A stretch of DNA of 64,000 nt from contig CM075651.1 in assembly GCA_037953625.1 (NCBI GenBank), positions 66,140,501 through 66,204,500 on the forward strand. The letters are read 5' to 3'. Origin of the DNA: Crotalaria pallida (taxonomy: Eukaryota > Streptophyta > Magnoliopsida > Fabales > Fabaceae). The translations under genes were made by a program, and so were the position numbers. Of the stretch, positions 44,783 to 56,094 are shown piece by piece (positions within the stretch are counted from its first letter, which is position 1; every line of letters starts with the position of its first letter). The notes under the pieces were generated by a model, which worked only from the letters and a program-made list of their open reading frames with translations, searched no databases and was not told the DNA's origin.

Positions 44783-45812
44783 CTGTAAAAATATAGCAAG
44801 AAGGGTAGCATTACACAGAACTTAGGAAATAATTTCTAAAAAGTCATAATAGTAAACTAAGCCTAACATTTATATTTTCATCGTAATAATCATAATCATT
44901 TTCAAGTATTTCACAACACAGACATGCATCATTCACAATCACAATATGTGGCATTTCCTTCAAACTCATTTTCTTAACTTTCTTTTTCAATTTTCTTAGT
45001 TTTTCTCATCTTTCCTCTTTCCTTTCTTCTTTTCTTTTCCTTCTTGTCTTTTCTTATAATGTACCATTAGGTATTTTTGCATGCACCTGTTAGGATGGTG
45101 TCTTCACCCAATAGGATTCATACCTTCACCCAGGATTTTCTTACCGCATAGACCATTAGCTCGTTAGGGCCTTTTCTTTGTTCTTTTCTTTCGTGCTTTC
45201 TTACACGTCTCATTATTTATTTTATCGATTTACCAGGCAGCTATTGATCTCGCGCGGGTCCCAAACACCTAACGAGACTTTGGATCTATGGGATTTACTT
45301 ACCTGAGTGAGGACTTCACCTATTGGGAATTCGAGTCTATTCCTTAAAATAGACTCTGTCCTAACAGGGCATCTAATGGGTACGGATACCCGTCACGCGA
45401 TCAATAGCTGCTGCCTTTTGTTTAGTTTCGTTTATTCCAATGACAATCCAGTCCAGTATAATTCAAACATATTTGATTCACACTAACATGCAGCAGACAA
45501 AATTTTACTCCATAATTAGATACCAATCAGATATCATCCCATAATCAATAAAAATAATCAATACAATTAATCACTTCATAACCAATTTTAAGTTCACCAA
45601 AAATTAACCAAATAATCACTTAACCAATAATCAATAAAAATAATCAATTCATCAAAACATAAGCGTGTTCATTTCTTTAATTTAATAACAGACTTATTAT
45701 CAACATTAACTACCATATTATTCATTATCCTAATTAATCTTTTTTACTCTTAGCCACCACTATAAACAACCTAGAAATCATGCCCTAAATTAAGGTAATA
45801 CAACCCTCTTAC
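44783..45812 (-). other. Putative LTR intron
   Basis: On the minus strand, donor CCCAGGTAAGAGGGTTG and acceptor CTATATTTTTACAG followed by GTATAG bracket 1.03 kb. In the right LTR the same sites are at 61713 (donor context changed to CATGTAAGAG) and 60679. Exon 2 contains ATGGCCGAACAAGAGTACACTCC and a GGAGTG complement, as in the LTR ending at 4609. Confidence 0.5.
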
Positions 45813-45927
45813 CTGGGATCCTAGCAATAGAAACTATATACCGTTCACGTCCGCGCCTTACTCGAAGGTCAAGGAGAACAATGGATCTAAATAGGGACAC
45901 ACGTTAAAACAAATTATAACATTAAAA

Positions 45928-45964
<37 letters not shown>

Positions 45965-46329
45965 AATATATCAACTAAATTCATTTTTGTCAAAATAATA
46001 ACTATATATCATTATACAATAAAAATATATCATTTTTTTCCCAAAACATCTCTTTATTTGAAAACATAGGAGTAATAAAAATATTGATGGATCGTCAAAT
46101 AAATTACATGGATGAGTAGAGGGAGTTGAGAAGGTTATTCACCTAAGAAGGATTTGAGATTGAACGGTTGGATCTTGAATTATTGGACCGAGAAAACCTT
46201 AAAGTTTCCTCCCACGGTCGCGCGCCCTCTGCTCTCGCTCTCTCTCACGTTCTGGCTTTCTATTCTCTTTTTTTTTTTTTTTTGCGTTTTGATTCTGACG
46301 GGTTGGGGGGTTTCTTGGGTAGCTTAGCT

Positions 46330-46330
<1 letters not shown>

Positions 46331-46384
<54 letters not shown>
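46331..46384. repeat. (TA)n microsatellite
   Basis: About 27 TA units in the left LTR. The matching tract in the right LTR is 62219-62268. Confidence 0.95.
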
Positions 46385-46388
<4 letters not shown>

Positions 46389-46524
46389 TTATGTTTTGTT
46401 TTCGTTTGTGAATCAATGTGTGTAGGTATTTTGTGTTATAATTAAAAGTTTGACGATCCTAAGAATAAAATATATTTAAGCAAAACAATGTTGTACTTTT
46501 AATCATTCAAAACTGATTGAAATA

Positions 46525-47045
46525 TGTGGTAGATCGACCTTCGGCCTACCCTCAAAATACTCGGCCGACCAGATTTATCTATCTGACAAGTCATGCCTAT
46601 TCAAGCCGAGCGCTTGTACTAGGACCCACCCTAGCGACCTAGAGCCGACCGTATGGGCCTCGCCCCCTAAAGAGTCCGAGCTAGGGGCGCGTGAGTCTAA
46701 CTTGCCAACAGGGATAAGATCTCCCAATACAGGATAAGGATAAATGACTCATCCCTTATCCTAAATGGGACACGTTAGCAGCCTTGCTGGACCTCCGTAA
46801 GGACCCACAAGGTACAATGTCACCCCTATAAATAGCTGTCTCCAACAAGGGGCTCTGGTACGTTCTCTCTCTCCCTAATTGCACATTTTCACACACCAGT
46901 GATTAGGGAAACCCTAACTCTCCCAACTGGACTCCTAGCATACCTAAGAAATCATATACTAACATCAGACTATTCTCTACCTCACTGGTCTCTCAATACC
47001 TTTGAGCTAGGGATACATCTGGAACACGGTGTCCTAGACACTACA
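46525..47045 (+). mobile_element. 521-bp Tat-like solo LTR
   Basis: TGTGGTAGATCGACC to CTAGACACTACA, absent from the equivalent place in the right LTR (near 62383). The flanks AAATA (46520-46524) and AAAAA (47046-47050) fit a TSD AAAAA with one change. It has a TATA box CCCTATAAATAG near 46826 and several TCGGCC/CCGAG motifs. Its end resembles the sense-strand end of the Tat LTRs at 50568 and 59654 (AGGACACTACA), so it is probably from a related Tat family in the opposite orientation. Confidence 0.8.
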
Positions 47046-47692
47046 AAAAATAATAAAGTTACCAGTCTCTTCGGATAGCTATTGCGTAAGAAAATTCGTC
47101 GAAATTCAAAAGTAAATATACTTTCTCAATCCTGATATTAAACTTGATAAAATATAATATTTATAATTTTGAAATAGAAGATCATTATATATAACTTATA
47201 CCGGTAATATATGAAACCAGTGCAGAAGCTAAAAATAAAACAGCCTCCGAACACTATGAGAATTTACAGGGTCGCTCAAAATATTAAGTTGAACATAATT
47301 TTCTAAAGAAACTATTTATAAAAATACCTCTAAGGCTTGCCACTTGAGCTCTCTGTCAAAATGTTAATTAAACTAAATAAAAGTACTACTTTATTTTTGG
47401 AAAACGTATGATAAAAAATTTATACTTATTTTGACTAGAAAACATATTTCAATTAAAATAATATAATCAAAATTTTATTACAACACTCAAATCTTGAAAA
47501 CATCATAATATTAAATCAATTAATTACATTATTCTTTATTTTCTATTATTATATGTTTCTAACACTAAAAGATCCTCTCTTTTTTTTTTTAACACTCATC
47601 TAACCTTGTTATTATTATTGCTATTCTTATATCGTTATTATTCTAATTATATTTGGCATTAAAATTTGGGATGTTACAATTCTCCCCCACTT

Positions 47693-50417
47693 ATAGAAAT
47701 TTCGTCCCCGAAATTCCGTTCAATTCCTTCAATAGAGAACCATCCCAAACTCAAGGTTTTCCGGCTACGACACTCACTTCTTTTTGGTTGCACTTCCCCA
47801 CTTGGAATTGACATACCACTTTGCATTAGTATGCCACTAAGTTCCTGCACACAATGAATAGTACGAGTAATGGTCCAACTTGGTTAGTCTCAACGTGGAG
47901 ACTTGTTGAGGGTTTTCTAAGGTTTAGTCTTCCCACTGCTAAACATTTCAAGAGTCTCACTAATAAGACTCCTATTGGATCTTGGATTCTCCAAAATCAT
48001 GTTTAACTTCCCTAGGAAGTTGGAAATGGTTTCTAGGATCAACTGGGTTCCCTTAGGGATTCTACATCAAAGGTTGAGGAGGGTACTACTACACTCTAAA
48101 CGACAATGCCCTCAAGGGTTTGATTATACTCTAACCCAAAACATACAATTTTTTCACTACTCCTAGGCCCTAATCAAGCACATACATCAATCAAAAATTC
48201 ATATATTACATCAATCATACAAGATTCAAATATACACATAACATTTCACATCAGCACATACTTACAAACATCAACTTGGCTTAATCCCTACTTCCTCCTA
48301 ATCTAGTCCTTGTCTACTCTGCCTAACTTAGGGTTAAATCTTACATCTACACACACCTCCTTAACAATCATCAAATATCTGAAAAATTGATTCAAAAGAA
48401 AATTGGAAAAATAGAGTTTCCATAATTTGTTTGAAAATCCAAAATCAGAAAACTACATAGCTGTAACAGAAATGCACTTTTGATAAACATATCAATGCCA
48501 TTCCAATTATTGTGAAATTATTCCAAATTGAGTCCCTATATGTGGAAGAGAATTATGGTAAATTTTCAGGTCAATCAGAGTCTGTTAGGTTCAGTTTTAA
48601 CTCTACGACCATCTTTTCAAACCTCAAAACTATCGAGGGCTGAACCTAAGTCAGTTTTCTTTAAAAGAAATAAACAAACTCCAAATGATCTCAAAATTTA
48701 AAGGGACATCTAGTATACTTAACCAAAGGTTGGGTAAAATTGTCAAACTGATCGGAGCACGTTAGGCTTGAGTTTTTTCCTGCGTCCGCAGTATCGGAGA
48801 TACTGAAACTGTCAGGACTGATTGTAAAGGAAATCGTATTTATTTAAAATAATAACTTGCTCCCAGCAGCTTGAAATTGAACCTAAAACATTGACTCAAC
48901 CTTAGGAAGTTTACATAAAATAATTCCAAATCAATCTGAGCATCCCAGCTTGACACTCGGTTTTTCTTTTATTATCTTAAAAACCCCGATTTTTTTTCGA
49001 AATCATTTTCTTAGTAGTTAATTTCCATAAAACAAAATATGAAAACAACCCATGAAAACCATAAAAATTTTCAAAGAACCACCACATGACATAAATACAA
49101 TCATGCAAATTACTTTATACTTTTAAAACGTTCATATATTCCTGCTAAATAAATTGTATAAAATCCTGGAAGTAGACCTTGCAACACAAATCTTATCTTT
49201 TCAAAAGAAGATACCTTCATCTAACTTCGTGAGAACTTAGATGAAGGGGTGTAAAATTACTCAAAATTGTCAAACTCAGGAGAAAAAAGGGAACATGTTT
49301 ATGGCTAGAAAATTCATCTTAGTAAATCTTCAAAAGTTGGAACGGGTACATCCCCTTTGATTCCGAGTTTGAAAACTGAGTTTCATTCCGAATTGAGTAA
49401 AGTCACATATAGGGGTTCCTATTTAATCGACGAGTGACTTGATTTAAGAAATGAGTTAATTCACCGCTCGATTACTTAGGAGTCCTTGTTTTCCTTGTTA
49501 CCTTCTAAAAATTTTGTAGTGCGACTTAACAACCAATGTGGAATGATTCTGATTCGGTTCACAACATTGAAATTCATTTTAAAATACTATTATGCTTAAA
49601 AATAAATTGACTTATGATATTAACACTATGCAATAACAGAGTTTTCAGAAATTATTGTGCCAAAACAAAATTCATTTCACATCACAAATAATTGCAAGTA
49701 TCATCAAATTTCACAGTTATCATTTAGGCATTTCTATAAAATCAGTTAGCATCAAGTACATTTAATATCAAACATACACAATCATGCACATTTTTCATTT
49801 CTATCTATCCTAAGGTTTCACAAACACTACGCTAATACCATAGACCTAGCAAATCACTACAACTATCTAGGACTGCTTTTCTAGGACTAAGTAACACCTA
49901 CTACGCTTCCGCTACGCCACTCTGATTCAAAAAATATCCAGAACGTACAATGTGGCACCTATACTAATGACCCTTACATCTCCTAAATTTGGGACATCCC
50001 TAAATTCCCAAAATACTCACCGAAACTTAAGGACGGGATGATTATATCTCCCAATAGATGTACACTTGAGGTGATCAGGCTCAACCATACACCATATCAG
50101 TGATATGACCATTCTCATTTCGCTTAAGTTTGGGTTAGGTGATTCATCCGTTTCAAAAAATATCGAAGTCTTGAGTTGTGTTGTCATGTTTAGAATTGGC
50201 TTGCTTGGCCCGAGACTAAAGATCACTTTCTCCCGGTGGGATAGCAACTTAGTGCTCTAGCCCGTTGGGGTATTTCAGTTCCTTAGTCCCACCATTTATC
50301 CACTTCTAAATATGACCCACTTTTTCTTCACAAGATTTCGGGTATTCTTGATAATTATTGAATAACTTAAACAAAATTTAAAAGAAAACTCAAAAACTCA
50401 CTATTCTTCACAAATAG
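47693..50417 (-). other. Non-coding internal region of the minus-strand element
   Basis: No frame with a recognisable domain. Short frames are scattered. It has sequence in common with the outer element's internal region (50200-50290 against 36470-36560). Confidence 0.6.
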
Positions 50418-50567
50418 CTTAAGCAACTTAAAAGAAATCTTAAATACTCGCTATGCTATACTTAGAAACCGACACTATCATTATGCTAGCAACGACACTT
50501 ATCTACGTCATAAAACATGTCTATTCCTGACTACAAGTTACTCGCTTGGTGAGTAAACAACAGGAGT
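50418..50567. repeat. 150-bp host flank, copy 1
   Basis: Apparently identical to 59504-59653. Here it is the true left flank of the Tat element and ends in the TSD GGAGT. Confidence 0.9.
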
Positions 50568-51205
50568 TGTAGTGTCCTTGAACACTATGTCCTTAACCCT
50601 CTAAGTGCTCAAGATTATGGAACCAGGAGCCCAAGAGAGGATCAAGTGTTAATATGTGACTTTGTGGTGTTTCTGCAGTTCCAGTTGGGAAAAGCAGGGT
50701 TTCCTCAGTCAACAAGTGTGTGCAGAGTGTCAACTTAGGGATGAGAGTACGTACCTGAAACCCCAGCTGTTATGAGCTATTTATAGGGTTTTGAGGAGGC
50801 TGATATGGGCCGTATGGGCCCTGTATCAGGGTTGAGCTGAACTAGGATTCTGTGAGATAATATCAGAGGTTTATACTCTTAGAATCTGGATAGGATCAGC
50901 TCTCAAGATCTCATGTCTAGGCTGTTAGCGAGAATCCAGGAGAGATTTGCGGAGGGGATAAGAAGCCTAAATGAGTCTGAGTCTATCCACAAGCCGACGG
51001 TATGTCTCGGCCCTAGAGTCCCGAGCCTGATGAGTGAAAGACCGTATGTAAGGCTCGGCCCCATCAAGTCCGAGCCTGGTCCTTTTGTGTGCTTGGAGCC
51101 AATGAGTCCGAGCGAGGGACGTTTGTGCTGAGTAAACCGAGGGAAAGGTCCTTGAAGAGTCCCTTAAATAAGACTTGAGTCCTTATATGATCGGCAGACC
51201 CTACA
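50568..51205 (-). repeat. 3' LTR of the Tat element
   Basis: 638 bp. On the minus strand TGTAGGGTCTG to AGGACACTACA. TATA box CCTATAAATAG near 50777-50787. About ten differences from the right LTR by eye. Confidence 0.9.
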
Positions 51206-51217
51206 AGCCCCCCAGCT
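51206..51217 (-). other. PPT of the Tat element
   Basis: On the minus strand AGCTGGGGGGCT, immediately before the 3' LTR. Confidence 0.85.
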
Positions 51218-51662
51218 CGTAAGACTTTATAAAGTCTGTGACGAGGTAGCATGTGTTTAGGGTTGGACCTTCTAGATGTCTTAGTTCGAATGTGCGACAG
51301 CTGTTCGAAGTGACGTTTTGGTTTCTCTAGGTACGGCGCGTTCTCTTGTAAGTTGTGCCAAATCATTGAAATTTTTGAAATTTGAAAAAGTACCTGTTGA
51401 AACCGTCCCGTCTCATCCAGCGAGTGGTTACATGGGTTGACGGGCTTTCGGCCCAAATGCGTAACCTGGAGGGAAACTGAAAAGTTTCCTTCATTAATTC
51501 GAATCCTTTCAACCTCTTACTACCCACATTCATCATTCCTTTCCTCACTCCAGAATCTTCTCAAATCAGAATCCCATTATTCTCTTTCCAATCCTCTTTC
51601 CACCGTCTCCGCCTTCGAATCCGCAACCTTCTCCCATCATCCTTTCCAGCAACTGAAAGCAG

Positions 51663-51836
51663 GTAACTTCCTCTACTCTCCTTATTTCTATTTCTGCAAT
51701 TTCGTCTTTTTGTGCGGTTTCTGCTTTTTGTAAAGGGGTTTTGGTTCTGGGTTATGCAGGGAGTTTGGATTTAGGGAATTTCTGGGTTCTGGGTTTTTGT
51801 TCTGGGTAAGCTGTGTTTAGGATTCTTTACTTTTAG
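51663..51836 (+). other. Possible 5' UTR intron of the antisense transcript
   Basis: AAAGCAG before GTAACTTCC and TACTTTTAG before GCCATG define a 174-nt interval with good plant splice sites, ending three bases before the ATG of the first antisense ORF. Confidence 0.45.
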
Positions 51837-51839
51837 GCC

Positions 51840-53084
51840 ATGAGAGGATGGAGACGTTTGAGGAGAGTTTATCATGAACTCTACAGGAGACTAGGAGAGG
51901 AACCTTCTAGTGATAGTGATTCTTCAAGTTCTTCTGGGAATTCTGGGGATGAGGGAAACTCTGATATTGACCATTCTATACACCCTTCTACTCCCCCTTC
52001 TGGCCAACGATCCACCGAAGCAAAACCGCTAGTTGTAGAGTACCCGTCGAATCCCGCAGATGAGAATAAGTGGTTACTAGCTTATAGGTTCGCTGAGCGT
52101 CGGGCTCAAGTCAGGACTAGCCCCGATCGTCGCACCGAGGAAAAACCTTTAGGAAGTCCACCGAGGGAGGGGGGAAAAGGTCCAGGGCTCGGCCTTAATT
52201 TTAAAATAAAAACATGTGCTGTAAAAAATCCTAACGCCGAGCCTTTTGCTTTTTCCCCAGATATGGTGGAGCGCAGGTGTGTTACCAACCCTGAAGAATA
52301 TCCTCTGCCGCCCAATCACGCGCAGTACGACGCCGTTTTTGATCGGGAAGTACTAGGGACGAGACCTTCATTGCTGACAACAGATAGTCTTAACCATCTT
52401 CGACCAATTTTAACACCTCCGAACGCCGATGGAAATGCCTCAGAATTCGTACTGAGACCTTTGGGAATCGACGACCGAATATGCTTTCAAGTACCGGAAA
52501 ATCGTCAATTTTTCTATTTCTACGAAGAAATAGCAACTAAAGTCGGTATCCGCTTCCCCTTTTCCACCTTTGAAATTGAAGTCCTCAGTCATCTAGGAAT
52601 AGCTCCTAGCCAACTGCATCCAAGTGGGTGGGCTTTCATCCGAGCCTTCCAGCAATTCTGTGACGTTGAAAATTTGGTAGCAACTGTACGATCTTTTTTC
52701 TGGTTATATGCTCCCCAGGTAAATAAGTTTGGTGACTCCAAGGGGCTTTGGGTGTCCCTAAAGGCTCGGAGGGGACACGCCCTCTTCGTCAAGGTGACTG
52801 ATTCTTGGAAGTCTTTCAAACCTCTCTTCTTCCAATACGAGCATACTGGGGCTGGAGTATGTTGGTTCATGGAACAAGTTGAAGAAGATGGAGTGATCAA
52901 GGTCGTGCCTCGGTTTCCACTGGGTTGGACGACTAACATTTATAACCGAGGACCCTCCTTGTATCAATTCGACTTTAAGGCGGATTTGACAAGAGCCGAA
53001 AGGCGATTGTGCGACCATGTTTGGAACTACCTTCAAGCAAATGGTCAAATTGATACCAAACGAATCTTGTTGAAAGAAACATGA
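51840..53084 (+). CDS. Antisense ORF 1 of the Tat element (gypsy-type transposon family protein), 414 aa
   Basis: It is encoded opposite to gag-pol, between integrase and the 3' LTR. The first 100 residues are Ser/Asp/Pro-rich and basic. Residues about 155-410 contain a globular region with FPFSTFEIEVLSHLGIAPSQLHPSGWAFIRAF and FFWLYAP, which matches the plant family called 'putative gypsy type transposon' (PF04195-like) as I remember it. Antisense ORFs at this place are known in Grande and Retand elements, with function unknown. The frame is intact over 1.2 kb, unlike gag-pol. A spliceable 5' leader precedes it, and antisense ORF 2 follows 76 bases later. Confidence 0.75.
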   Translation: MRGWRRLRRVYHELYRRLGEEPSSDSDSSSSSGNSGDEGNSDIDHSIHPSTPPSGQRSTEAKPLVVEYPSNPADENKWLLAYRFAERRAQVRTSPDRRTEEKPLGSPPREGGKGPGLGLNFKIKTCAVKNPNAEPFAFSPDMVERRCVTNPEEYPLPPNHAQYDAVFDREVLGTRPSLLTTDSLNHLRPILTPPNADGNASEFVLRPLGIDDRICFQVPENRQFFYFYEEIATKVGIRFPFSTFEIEVLSHLGIAPSQLHPSGWAFIRAFQQFCDVENLVATVRSFFWLYAPQVNKFGDSKGLWVSLKARRGHALFVKVTDSWKSFKPLFFQYEHTGAGVCWFMEQVEEDGVIKVVPRFPLGWTTNIYNRGPSLYQFDFKADLTRAERRLCDHVWNYLQANGQIDTKRILLKET

Positions 53085-53159
53085 GATGAAGTGAAGGCCG
53101 AGTTGGGTACTATATATATACATTTTTTTTTTACTGATCCATTTTTTCTTGCAGAAACA

Positions 53160-54428
53160 ATGGGGAAGAAAGCAACCAAGGCCAAGAAAGGCGAAGCTCG
53201 AGCAGCTAGAGTATCACAGTTGGCTGCAATCAAAGCTGCATCTGGCTCCCCAAACATGAGTCAATCTTCTGAACCGACCCCTTCTGAAAGTCCGACCATT
53301 ATCCCCAATGCCACTCCGACTGTTAGGATCAAAGGCGTTGAGCCGGTAATCAAAAGTGATCGTATCATCGACGCTGTAAACATCGAAGTGGAGGCTCAAA
53401 CAACTCCTCAAGGCACTCCCGAGCGTCCCCTCAAGAGGTCTCGGCTGGAAAAAGGAAAAGGTCTTGCTGGAGATTGGCTTAATTTGAGCAAGTCAAATAA
53501 AGGGGTAGAGGTTCCTGAGGGGAAGGAGGAAGCAGCTGCCAAGACAGTGTGGCACCGAAAAATGACTGATACACTTGTTGCTACTGTCTTTCCTCCCAAG
53601 AATTCTGAAGTGATTGAGGCCTGGACCCCTGGGACTTGGGAAAACAACTGTAAGTCGTTGGTGAAGAGTCTCCTGAGGGGTGCGAGCATACTTCATCACC
53701 TCGGTCATCATGGAGACGACGCTCATGTTGGGATAGCCCCCGAAGAAAAGAAGAAAAGGACTGAGGCAGCCGAGCGGGAGGATTATTTGCAACTTCAAGT
53801 TGAAGGTCTGAACAAGAAGTTGCAAACCTTGGCAGCTGAAAACGAACGGTTGCAAAAGGTGGCACAAGATGCTGAAGGGGCCAAGGTTAGGGCCAAGGAG
53901 ACACTCCAGGGGGCCGAAGAAAGGATGAAGCGCTCGGAAGAGGTTCTGAAAAAAGCTGAGGAAGACGCTGCTGCTTTTCGAGCGGCGATAGAGAAAGCTC
54001 GAAAAGCGGAACAGGCTGCTTCCGCGGCTCAAGAGCAGCATGAGTATGCTAAGGATGAGATTTTGGGGCTCCGAACTTCTTTGGAGAAGATGAGAGCAAA
54101 AGCTCTCAAACACAAGAAAGCAGCCATGGAGCATTTATACAATTGGGATCATGGGGTTGAGGATTCTTTCTACAACACTGCCGAGCAACTCCGCGTTCTG
54201 AATCCTGGGCTCTTGACCAAGGGTGCTGACCCTAATTTTTCTGTGAAAGATGGTCGAATTGTCGGCCCAACTGGGGCTCCCATAGATCTGAACAGCGCCG
54301 ATCTGCCTGACCATTTGGTTGAGGATTCCGAAGGGGATGATGCCGAGGATGCCGAAGGTGAAGAAGAAGAAGAAGAAGAAGAAGATAAATTTCATGCCGA
54401 CGGCATTGTACTGTCCGACTTAGAGTAG
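53160..54428 (+). CDS. Antisense ORF 2 of the Tat element, coiled-coil protein, 422 aa
   Basis: It starts with a Lys-rich MGKKATKAKK segment after a polypyrimidine tract and AG (53154), so it may be a downstream exon of the same transcript as ORF 1. Residues about 1-120 are Ser/Thr/Pro-rich. About 200-340 form a long coiled coil rich in Ala, Glu, Lys, Gln and Leu. The C-terminus is very acidic (a Glu run near 405). Such coiled-coil halves commonly accompany the PF04195-like domain in plant predictions. The chosen ATG is the first after the acceptor-like site. Intact and undescribed in function. Confidence 0.7.
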   Translation: MGKKATKAKKGEARAARVSQLAAIKAASGSPNMSQSSEPTPSESPTIIPNATPTVRIKGVEPVIKSDRIIDAVNIEVEAQTTPQGTPERPLKRSRLEKGKGLAGDWLNLSKSNKGVEVPEGKEEAAAKTVWHRKMTDTLVATVFPPKNSEVIEAWTPGTWENNCKSLVKSLLRGASILHHLGHHGDDAHVGIAPEEKKKRTEAAEREDYLQLQVEGLNKKLQTLAAENERLQKVAQDAEGAKVRAKETLQGAEERMKRSEEVLKKAEEDAAAFRAAIEKARKAEQAASAAQEQHEYAKDEILGLRTSLEKMRAKALKHKKAAMEHLYNWDHGVEDSFYNTAEQLRVLNPGLLTKGADPNFSVKDGRIVGPTGAPIDLNSADLPDHLVEDSEGDDAEDAEGEEEEEEEEDKFHADGIVLSDLE

Positions 54429-54860
54429 CTTTATCATTTTGCTTTTCCTTTTGTAATTGCCCCAGTAAATGGGTTTAAACTTATATCGTTGTGTTTCGTT
54501 TGTAATATTTTATAATATTCGTAATCGTGTTATGCTTCTTTTTACACTCTTTGTTAAGAATTCAAGTGTTAAGACCTCGGAACTCCAGCACTTTAGCCGA
54601 GGTGGGTTACTCTATCCGCGATGTAAAATGATTTTATGAAATCATGATTTAATCGGGAATCTTATTTAAAGTACTTGACGAGTTATGAGCTCTTGCTAGA
54701 GCTGTACATAATCGTTCGCGTCATAATCGGTGGCTAATCGGTTACGAGGAAAAGTACGTGATACAATGAATTCAATAACGAGAACTTTTATTCATTTGAA
54801 GCAAATTACAATGGGCTCGGAGTTTCACCAAGCGTACACCATTATCAAAAAAGGAACAAT

Positions 54861-56006
54861 TCAAAAAGCAAATGTAATGAAACAACTAAAACTATTAAAA
54901 ATGAAATTGAAACAATGAAAAACTAACTGTAATAAGCTCGAAGTTTCGCCACGTTCCATGTGTTGTTGATGACCCGAGAGAGTTTTGAGCTTGTAGGCTC
55001 CTGTTCCAGTCTTGGAGGCAACTCGGTATGGTCCTTCCCAGCTTTGGGCCAGTTTTCCGTCCTTTGAATTTTTGAGACCAATATCAGCTCTCCTCAAGAC
55101 AAGGTCGCCTACCTCGAACTCTCTGGATACGACCGAGCGATTATACCCTTTTGCTTGCATAATCTTAGCATGCTTTTCTCGTTCGGCCGCTAAATCCCTG
55201 ATTTCTTCCGATAAAACAAGATCCTCACACAATAAAGTGTTGTTGAGGGGATTCGGTTGTTGCATAGCTCGGAATGAAGGGATGATCCTCTCAATGGGGA
55301 TGACCGCGTCGCAACCATAAGTGAGCCGATATGGTGTCTCTCCTGTTGAAGCTTGTATGGTGGTTCGATACGACCAAAGCACTTCGTGCAAGTTTTCCAA
55401 CCAATTCCCTTTCGCTCCTTCGAGTCTTTTCTTGATCCCCTGGATGATAGATCGGTTTACAAATTCTACTTGGCCATTAGTCTGAGGGTGTTCGACCGAG
55501 GAAAAGTAATGTTTTATGCTCAAAGCATTGACTAAGTCTTGGAACGCCTTTGCCGCGAATTGGGTTCCGTTGTCAGTCACCAGCACTTGTGGCACTCCAA
55601 ACCGAGCCACAATTTGCCTTTCAAAGAACTTCTGCACCTTGGCCGAGGATATGGTCGCAAGAGGCTCGGCTTCCACCCACTTGGTAAAATAATCAATGGC
55701 CACTATCACCCACTTTAGCTGTCCTGGAGCGGTGGGGAACTGTCCAATCAGATCCATTCCCCATTGATAGAAGGGATAGGGAGATGAAAGTGAATGGAGT
55801 TCCTCAGCCGGTTTCTGATACACATCACTGTGAAATTGACACTTGTCGCACCTCTTCACATGGTTGATCGCATCCTGTTGAAGAGTCGGCCAGTAGTTTC
55901 CTGCCCTTAGAATCTTTCTAGCCAGTGACTTCCCCCAATATGATGACTTCCAATGCCCCTGTGAACTTCTTCCAACGCCTGTTTTGCTTCGGCTGGGTCT
56001 AGACAT
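54861..56006 (-). pseudogene. pol: Integrase of the Tat element, frameshifted at its N-terminus
   Basis: The frame holds the second half of the zinc-binding HHCC (CDKC near residue 53), then the catalytic core: WGMDLIGQF (first Asp), VTDNGTQF (second Asp), and PQTNGQVEFVNR (catalytic Glu), followed by a C-terminal domain with the EVGDLVLRR and WEGPYRV motifs. The two His of the HHCC lie around a frameshift. The preceding piece is in another frame at 55907-56128, so at least one indel near 55945 and another near 56110 separate integrase from the RNase H frame. Integrates the cDNA in intact elements. Confidence 0.88.
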
Positions 56007-56094
56007 CTCAGCATTGGGCCGCTAACCCCTCGGCGAAACAAGACTCCATCAACTAAGGCAAACTGTGAACCTTTTCTGACGAGTTTCTTGGCCT

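Larger units (their letters stand above)
44437..47678 (-). repeat. 3' LTR of the minus-strand Tekay-like element
   Basis: About 2.7 kb without the inserted solo LTR at 46525-47045. (TA)n tracts at 45932-45962 and 46331-46384. The 85-codon plus-strand frame over the TA repeat is an artefact. Confidence 0.88.

Noticed and set aside
46168..46425. 85-codon frame with an IYIYIY tail, also at 62058-62315
   Set aside because: The tail is the (TA)n microsatellite and the frame lies antisense in an LTR. Its recurrence only reflects LTR duplication.
50913..51131. 72-codon frame repeated at 59997-60215
   Set aside because: Both copies lie in the Tat LTRs and carry no recognisable domain. Repetition is due to the LTR pair.
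53408..54395. Long minus-strand frames opposite antisense ORF 2
   Set aside because: Shadow frames of the coiled-coil ORF. No domains, and codon pattern follows the other strand.
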